Below, piece after piece: positions 35,451 to 40,374 of a stretch of 40,374 nt of DNA (its first letter is position 1; each line of letters starts with the position of its first letter). The stretch lies in assembly GCA_017431165.1 (NCBI GenBank), contig JAFRLO010000045.1, positions 1-40,374 on the forward strand, written 5' to 3'. This stretch comes from Eggerthellaceae bacterium (GTDB taxonomy: Bacteria; Actinomycetota; Coriobacteriia; Coriobacteriales; Eggerthellaceae). Position numbers and translations under genes: made by a program. A model generated the notes under the pieces. That model was not told where the DNA came from, ran no database searches, and was given only the letters and a program-made list of their open reading frames with translations.

Positions 35451-36109
35451 ACTCTTTTGCTCAGACAAAAATACTTTGATAGACCATCCCAAATCAAGTC
35501 CGCTCTTTCTTTAAGAGAATCAAGCTCGGACTTAAGGTCTTCAAGTCTAATCGTCTTTATTTGCGCCCCTGACTGCGTCTCATCAAGAATCGTGTAGGTC
35601 ATTTCTTCAAGATTAAGAGTATTATTTTGTTGTTTATCAGGATTTGTCAGCCCCTGTCTAAGATCTTCATCCATTCCCGCATATACGACATTAAACGTGC
35701 CATGGAACACGTCTTCGCGTATTAAGAATCTTCCCCGTTCGTCGATATGCTCTATGAAGTTTCGATAATCCTTTTCTGAAAGCAGAGGATAGGAATCCTT
35801 ATCAAAGCCATATTCGAATACATTGTTTCGAATTTGCTGACGATGAGCTTCGCTCATTCTCTCTTTTTCGCAAAAGCGATTATGAATCAACCCACATGCT
35901 TCAAAGAGAAGGTCTACGTTAGTATGGCACAAAAAGCAACTTGGTTCGCTCTCGTGAGAATAAGAAGAAATCATATTTAACGCATAAAGCGCTTTGTCGA
36001 TGTTGTACCGAATATAATACGCGTTCTCGAAATGGTATTCACTCTCTTTGGGATAGTCATCCACACACATATAGAATGCATCTGTTCCGGGATCGTATTT
36101 CATTCCCAT
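35444..36109 (-). CDS. HEPN-motif protein, putative RNase partner of the OLD-like ATPase
   Basis: The family is not firmly recognised. The protein has about 221 residues from ATG at 36109; a TTG at 36175 would add 22. Two helical segments resemble a HEPN bundle (ENAYYIRYNIDKALYALN and LLFEACGLIHNRF). The sequence DYRNFIEHIDER contains the RNxxxH motif of HEPN ribonucleases (R116-H121 in this numbering). A CFLC pair precedes it. No strong ribosome-binding site is seen, so coupling to the ATPase gene ending 88 bases upstream is likely. In this place it may be an RNase effector released or activated by the ATPase. Function is inferred from the motif and the neighbours only. Confidence 0.7.
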   Translation of the reverse strand: MGMKYDPGTDAFYMCVDDYPKESEYHFENAYYIRYNIDKALYALNMISSYSHESEPSCFLCHTNVDLLFEACGLIHNRFCEKERMSEAHRQQIRNNVFEYGFDKDSYPLLSEKDYRNFIEHIDERGRFLIREDVFHGTFNVVYAGMDEDLRQGLTNPDKQQNNTLNLEEMTYTILDETQSGAQIKTIRLEDLKSELDSLKERADLIWDGLSKYFCLSKRVM

Positions 36110-36197
36110 TATTTCGAATCCAGCTCTTTCTCCAGAGAAACATATAGCATGCAGCGCAATAATCGGCACACCCAATAATCAGCAGCATTTATTAACG

Positions 36198-38201
36198 CTA
36201 AATAAGTGATGACCGAGAGTCTTCGAAATCCTGGATTGCTATCTGAATGAATCTAAAAACCGGAATGAAAGCTTCGAAGCGGTCATCGCCAAATTGTTGA
36301 GCGTTGTTAAGGATATACTCAGCGAATGCCTTTTTTGAAATAGCATGATTAGTCATATTATCTAAATCAGTGGCATCAACGACGTGATTTGAATCGCCAT
36401 CAACAATAATGGTGTTTTTGACACGCTTAGAACCTTGATGCGATTCTTTCCAGATTAAGCCCTCTCCAGATCGCCCGAAGCAATCAAATTCACTTGATAG
36501 GAACAGCCGTCTCTTTATGCCATCCTCACACATAATCCAAGAACGCAGCACTTCGTCCTGATACAGTTGTTCGATGCAAACCCCTAGCTCACTCTGCTTG
36601 AAATCGGGTTTCGGAAGCACAAACGAATAAACCCCATTGCCATGTCGCTTAACCATTTCTTTGTCGCCAGCACAGAGCTCTTTATTGGTCTTGGCAATAT
36701 CTGAATCCGCAATGAATATTATCGGTCGGGATTGAGGGATTGCAGCTGCACTCTTGCAAACGCTTGTAAGTTTTTCGTTCCCCATTTCTATGTCGTCACG
36801 TTCCAGCAGTTCGAACCCTTTTTCAAAAAGCCCTTCCGAATTCGGAGCCCCCTCGAGCGCAAGGCGCGCCGCTTTTATGTGTCTCCAATCGGTTTTTCCC
36901 TCAGTTACAACAAGCGGATTTCCCACCACAGAGGATATTACTTGCTGGAGCTCCTTACTATGCAGTCTGGTTTGCGAATAGCAATCGTATGCTTTCTGAA
37001 ACTCTGCGAATGCCTCGACACCAATGAACTGGCCTTCTGGCAAATTGAGCACTGCTATTCCCTCGTCGCCAAATTCCTCAGCAAGCCCCAGCAGCAATAA
37101 CGGCGAATGCGTCGTGATGACAAACTGAACATGAGGGAACATTCTGAGCAGTTTCGGAAACGCCTCACGTTGTAAATCCGAATGTAAATGTAGATCCGCT
37201 TCGTCGATGATGACAACACCGCTTATTGATTCTGGCTCGCTGCCTATTCTTATCCCACCACGATCTGCATATCTCATTATCGTGGTAAACAATTCAAACA
37301 ACGCCAACTGACCTGTTGACAGAGAATTAAACGACGGGCATACGACCGAACCATCCGACAACAATCGAATCGAAAGGCGACTCTCGCTGGTATTCCTATT
37401 GTCAAGAAAAAAGAAAACATCCTGACCGAGAATCGCACTCATTATTTCATCGACGCGACTCCGCACATTAATAGATTCCAACATTGGAGCACCAGCTCCA
37501 CGGGCGAATGCGTATGCGTCATTCTTTTTTTCATCCCTGGGCATGAAATCAATCCTTGAATCGGCAATGAGATTTAGCAACCAGCTTTGCGTTTCGGCGG
37601 CACAATGCTGCACTATTATTGGATTGTCGAGTATATCAGCATACCTAGGCGAGGCAGTAATGCTCGATTCCTTTCTCGGTACATCCAGATAAAGATCGCC
37701 CATCCATGAAGGCTGCTCGTATCTGTTTGGACCAAAATAGCAAAACACAGAATTGACAAAAACCTCTTGGATTTGGTTTTTATTAAAAGTTACCTGCTTG
37801 TAGTTATTCACTCCTTTCCAGTCAAGGGAAAGATTATTGACATGAAGCGAATCACGAAGCGACTCAAAGGTCTCCTGACCAGTTTTGAAAAGATATTCAT
37901 TCCCGTCGTCGAAGCCAATATGAACTGCAAGGTATTTCTTTCCCACACTGACTTCAATTGGTCTTATTGTTTTGAAATACTGACTTCTCGAATTACCGAT
38001 ATCGGGTCGTACGTTCCCAAAGTGCGTTGCCGCCGCCTCAACAAGAGCATCGACAAGATGTGACAAAAACAGCGACTTCCCAGAGCCATTCTCGCCAACA
38101 ATGAGCAGAGGCTTGGGCAAACCGTCTCCATCGAACGGAAACTCAATATCTATATTATGAAGCGGCCCGACGTTTAAGTATGTTGCAGACTTGAAGTACA
38201 T
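36198..38201 (-). CDS. OLD-like ABC-type ATPase with C-terminal TOPRIM-like domain
   Basis: The 667-residue protein has an SMC/ABC-type ATPase domain: Walker A GENGSGKS (36-43), signature LSTGQ (294-298), Walker B VVIIDEAD (329-336) and H-loop TTHSP (His365). A TOPRIM-like domain follows, with VVTEGKTD (Glu434) and FIADSD (Asp499/Asp501). This order is that of OLD-family nucleases, which include Gabija GajA, and is comparable to PARIS components. Those systems sense phage or cut nucleic acid. No UvrD-like helicase (GajB) is next to it; its partner is instead the HEPN-motif gene. AAGGAG lies 9 bases upstream of ATG. The base composition is lower in GC than the core genes. Confidence 0.85.
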   Translation of the reverse strand: MYFKSATYLNVGPLHNIDIEFPFDGDGLPKPLLIVGENGSGKSLFLSHLVDALVEAAATHFGNVRPDIGNSRSQYFKTIRPIEVSVGKKYLAVHIGFDDGNEYLFKTGQETFESLRDSLHVNNLSLDWKGVNNYKQVTFNKNQIQEVFVNSVFCYFGPNRYEQPSWMGDLYLDVPRKESSITASPRYADILDNPIIVQHCAAETQSWLLNLIADSRIDFMPRDEKKNDAYAFARGAGAPMLESINVRSRVDEIMSAILGQDVFFFLDNRNTSESRLSIRLLSDGSVVCPSFNSLSTGQLALFELFTTIMRYADRGGIRIGSEPESISGVVIIDEADLHLHSDLQREAFPKLLRMFPHVQFVITTHSPLLLLGLAEEFGDEGIAVLNLPEGQFIGVEAFAEFQKAYDCYSQTRLHSKELQQVISSVVGNPLVVTEGKTDWRHIKAARLALEGAPNSEGLFEKGFELLERDDIEMGNEKLTSVCKSAAAIPQSRPIIFIADSDIAKTNKELCAGDKEMVKRHGNGVYSFVLPKPDFKQSELGVCIEQLYQDEVLRSWIMCEDGIKRRLFLSSEFDCFGRSGEGLIWKESHQGSKRVKNTIIVDGDSNHVVDATDLDNMTNHAISKKAFAEYILNNAQQFGDDRFEAFIPVFRFIQIAIQDFEDSRSSLI

Positions 38202-38288
38202 CTTTTTAACTCCTTATTTACTACGTCTTAAGCAACGACACCAGACGAATTCGCTTATCGAAGCTATTCTCAAAATCTCATTCTCTTA

Positions 38289-39386
38289 TTAAGCCCACTT
38301 GTATCGCGGTTTGTACTTCGTAAACTTACTCCATGGGATCAATCCCTCTTTTTGGAGGCGACCAATTACGACATATGGAGGCACTCCCTGGCTTTGCGCA
38401 TACGCGCAAATTGAAGGATAGGAATATGAACCGTTATTCAAGAACAGCTGGTAGCTATTTGGCTCAAGCAACGCTGCACTTGCAAAAGCATCCGCAGCTT
38501 TCTCTTTTCTGTCATCCTCAGGTCGTTGCGCATCAACGTAATCGCCAACTTTTGCAATATCCCCATTCACGATATGGCCAAGCTCATGAAACAGGGAAAA
38601 CCAAAAGATGTCGGCATATGCACGACGAATAGTAAGCACCATTCGAAACGTGCCGTCTTCCTTTCGTGAAATATAACCATGCACGGGTGCACCATGGAAA
38701 TTGTGCATGACGCTGAAATCTATCCCGAACTGCGCGAATAAATCCTCAAGAGGCTTTTGGGGGTCTTTGTTCTTGCTATTCAACATGATTCTTTTGATAC
38801 CCCAAACCAATTCGCCAATTCTCGCCCGGTCGAAAACAGAGCCCAAACGGGATGTTGCGCCTTGAACCTTGCAGAGGCAAAGCCATGCACCAAGAACATC
38901 AGAATTGATCGGAGCTTTGTCCGACATCCTGAATGCCCCAACTGGAGCCAACGATCCAAGAGCGGTCAAACTGCTAACCTGGAAATGCGCCCTAAGCATA
39001 AGAACGGTCTGCTCCGATGTCAGACCACCTGGAAGGACGGCTGTCTTACAAAGATAATCCACGACTTCGTGTATCGATGCTAGAACATTAAGTTCTTCAT
39101 CCCTAATGGACTCAGCCTCGCGCAACGCCAAAAGCTCCGCATCGTAATTGGCTTGCAGATTAAGCCAAAAGGAACTTGGCACGCCAAATGCATATTCGAG
39201 GCCCATAGCAAGCCCTTTGGAGATATCCTTCTTGCCTCGAATCACATCGCTCAGAAACGCCTCGGAAACACCCGCCCTCTGCGAAAGCTCCTTTTGGGTG
39301 ATGCCACGATCAACTAATAAATCTGCAATTGTCTCGCCAGGGTGAATCAATAAATCAGGGGATAAACCACGTTTCTTTACCGCCAT
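38289..39386 (-). CDS. HigA-type antitoxin fused to an ImmA/IrrE (M78) metallopeptidase
   Basis: The 365-residue protein starts MAVKKRGLSPDLLIHPGETI, the HigA/VapI-type beginning, with an XRE helix-turn-helix (about 18-75, QKELSQRAGVSEAFLSDVIRGKK). The C-terminal half is an ImmA/IrrE-like domain with the zinc motif HELGH (267-271) and a following acidic region. Such proteins bind their own promoter and may cleave a repressor or themselves on a signal. The ATG lies inside the toxin gene (32-base overlap), so translation is coupled. An in-frame extension of 12 codons is not needed. It is followed after 87 bases by the ATPase gene and probably shares its transcript. Confidence 0.87.
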   Translation of the reverse strand: MAVKKRGLSPDLLIHPGETIADLLVDRGITQKELSQRAGVSEAFLSDVIRGKKDISKGLAMGLEYAFGVPSSFWLNLQANYDAELLALREAESIRDEELNVLASIHEVVDYLCKTAVLPGGLTSEQTVLMLRAHFQVSSLTALGSLAPVGAFRMSDKAPINSDVLGAWLCLCKVQGATSRLGSVFDRARIGELVWGIKRIMLNSKNKDPQKPLEDLFAQFGIDFSVMHNFHGAPVHGYISRKEDGTFRMVLTIRRAYADIFWFSLFHELGHIVNGDIAKVGDYVDAQRPEDDRKEKAADAFASAALLEPNSYQLFLNNGSYSYPSICAYAQSQGVPPYVVIGRLQKEGLIPWSKFTKYKPRYKWA

Positions 39387-39693
39387 GATAATCGACCACT
39401 CCTTCCATCCTAATCTCTTCACTAATCATCACTGCATCGCCCTGCTCATTGGGCTCCATGATCAATCTCACATTGGCGTTTACGCGTAATGAATATTTAC
39501 CCGAATCCTTTCCTTTAAGAGCTTCAGGATGACCAAGATTCAACTTGAGGAAATCCCCAAAAGTAGGCGCCGCTTGCAAACGATCAACATGCTTTTTTAT
39601 TGCCTTTACCCACTCAAGTGGAATCCTCTTTTTCATTTCGCCATAGTCTTCGAAAAAGCGCTCAACACGTTTGTTGGCATATGTTATTCGCAA
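39355..39693 (-). CDS. higB: HigB/RelE-type toxin
   Basis: This small basic protein (112 residues) belongs to the RelE/ParE superfamily of the HigB group, whose members are ribosome-dependent mRNA endonucleases. Seen are the N-terminal KRVERFFEDYG, the PLEWVKAIKKHVDRLQAA helices and the SGKYSLRVNANVRLI strand pair. The toxin-before-antitoxin order is typical of higBA. The last 32 bases overlap the antitoxin gene. It is transcribed from the promoter at 39755-39783, which is covered by inverted repeats. Confidence 0.85.
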   Translation of the reverse strand: MRITYANKRVERFFEDYGEMKKRIPLEWVKAIKKHVDRLQAAPTFGDFLKLNLGHPEALKGKDSGKYSLRVNANVRLIMEPNEQGDAVMISEEIRMEGVVDYHGGKETWFIP

Positions 39694-39737
39694 GCTCTCA
39701 CCTCCAATCAGCCTTTAGCTCATACAATGGTTAACCG

Positions 39738-39793
39738 ATTGGCTAATAGAAAACATCTTAACACTATAATGCTAATTAGCCAATAGGCTAATT
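39738..39793 (-). promoter_or_regulatory. higBA promoter with overlapping operator repeats
   Basis: On the minus strand, -35 TTGGCT (39783-39778) and -10 TAAGAT (39760-39755) are spaced by 17 bases. The -35 lies in ATTAGCCAATAGGCTAAT, an inverted repeat with 7-bp arms. GCTAATTAGC (39771-39780) is a perfect palindrome. ATTGGCTAAT at 39738-39747 repeats the half-site downstream of the -10. These are likely sites for the HigA-type helix-turn-helix. Confidence 0.65.
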
Positions 39794-40194
39794 CAAGAGC
39801 AAAGCTTTAAAAACGAGCTCATGTATTTGCCGCGGACACCCCTGTGCTTGTGCACTGCGCCTGCTTGCACGCGCGCCTCCCGCGCATTCGCCCCCATGAA
39901 ATCCGCCTTGAACTGCGTGGTACTGATCTCGGGCGTCCTCGGCTGACACACGACCTCGACACCCTCGTCCTTAAGATAGTCAACCTTCCCTTCCCAGTCG
40001 TTCCCGATGACGAACTTGTTGATATGATACTCATGCACATCGATCTTCTTCTGATCCCACGACTCCTCTGGAATCGCCAGGTCGGCGGAGCAAATCGCCT
40101 CAGGCAACGCTCCCTTCTTTTCATACGGGGAATAGCATTTCTTCTGCTTCTCATTCCGGTCGAACTCATCGGTAGAAAGAGCAATGAATAATAT
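39793..40194 (-). pseudogene. tagD: 5'-truncated glycerol-3-phosphate cytidylyltransferase
   Basis: The minus-strand frame shows ALSTDEFDR, PEESWDQKKIDVHEYHI, FVIGNDWEGKVDYLKDEG and PRTPEISTTQFK, the C-terminal two thirds of TagD, which makes CDP-glycerol for teichoic acid. The frame opens after TGA at 40195-40197 and lacks the first ~32 residues, including the nucleotide-binding HxGH motif, so the product cannot be active. About 40 residues beyond the normal end extend to the stop at 39793. It is host-like in composition and lies at the right edge of the island. Confidence 0.75.
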
Positions 40195-40341
40195 TCAACT
40201 GATTAAGTCTCGAATGTGCCCCTGATTTGCTATCTTGCATTACCAAAAGACAATATGATCATCATCGTTTCTTTCTGCGTGAATATAAAATTGACATAAT
40301 GTGATTTACATACGAAAACGAAAAACGGAGGAGCCGAAGGA

Positions 40342-40374
40342 ATGCTACCAATTAATGATGCCGTAACAAATAAA
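40342..40374 (+). CDS. Start of a gene cut by the window end
   Basis: ATG at 40342 opens a frame of 11 codons (MLPINDAVTNK) that runs off the window. GGAGGA stands 9 bases upstream and a TTGACA-like element near 40293. The product cannot be named from so few residues. Confidence 0.55.
   Translation, partial: MLPINDAVTNK

Noticed and set aside
35225-35597. Several short plus-strand frames upstream of the CAP gene
   Set aside because: They have no ribosome-binding site, overlap a likely promoter region, and overlap the better supported minus-strand frames.
36109-36175. TTG start adding 22 codons to the HEPN-motif gene
   Set aside because: No ribosome-binding site precedes it and the ATG at 36109 gives a natural N-terminus; it is kept only as an alternative.

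Overview
The window looks like a chromosome segment of a Gram-positive, moderately GC-rich anaerobe. The class Coriobacteriia (Actinomycetota, gut-associated) fits best: menaquinone methyltransferase, stand-alone flavoprotein oxidoreductases, very large secreted repeat proteins, a dedicated ECF transporter, and some probably leaderless promoters. This placement is inference from gene content; no rRNA or tRNA gene was seen.

Layout. 1-13.9 kb is core: a fragment of a GyrI-like protein, a class A penicillin-binding protein, argR-argH, a family 2 glycosyltransferase, a WecA/TagO-type sugar-1-phosphate transferase, a membrane-anchored polysaccharide deacetylase, pheS-pheT, a secreted coiled-coil/double-psi-barrel protein and menG. 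13.9-20.2 kb holds recN with an overlapping HI0933-type flavoprotein gene, and a translationally coupled operon for a GlpA-like dehydrogenase, a second FAD oxidoreductase and a DUF1667 protein.

20.2-31.5 kb is the most interesting part. One minus-strand transcription unit runs from a cobalamin riboswitch with an intrinsic terminator through a 2377-residue secreted protein, a DUF4430 lipoprotein, EcfT, a fused double EcfA ATPase and an ECF S component. The giant protein carries an alpha/alpha-toroid of the terpene-cyclase/transcobalamin type, three ricin-like beta-trefoils and an exported CbiK cobaltochelatase domain. DUF4430 resembles the beta domain of transcobalamin and intrinsic factor. 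Together they suggest a bacterial surface system that captures corrinoid, cobalt or tetrapyrrole and hands it to a dedicated ECF importer. 31.6-35.2 kb encodes a second large secreted protein (thioredoxin-like, CAP, Cys-rich repeats, two more trefoils) whose trefoils are closely related to those of the giant.

35.4-39.8 kb is an AT-richer accessory island: a HigB-type toxin, a HigA-type antitoxin fused to an ImmA/IrrE metallopeptidase, an OLD-like ABC ATPase-TOPRIM protein and a small protein with a HEPN RNase motif. It is bordered by gene remnants: a possible C-terminal fragment on the left and a 5'-truncated tagD on the right. The first codons of a new plus-strand gene close the window.
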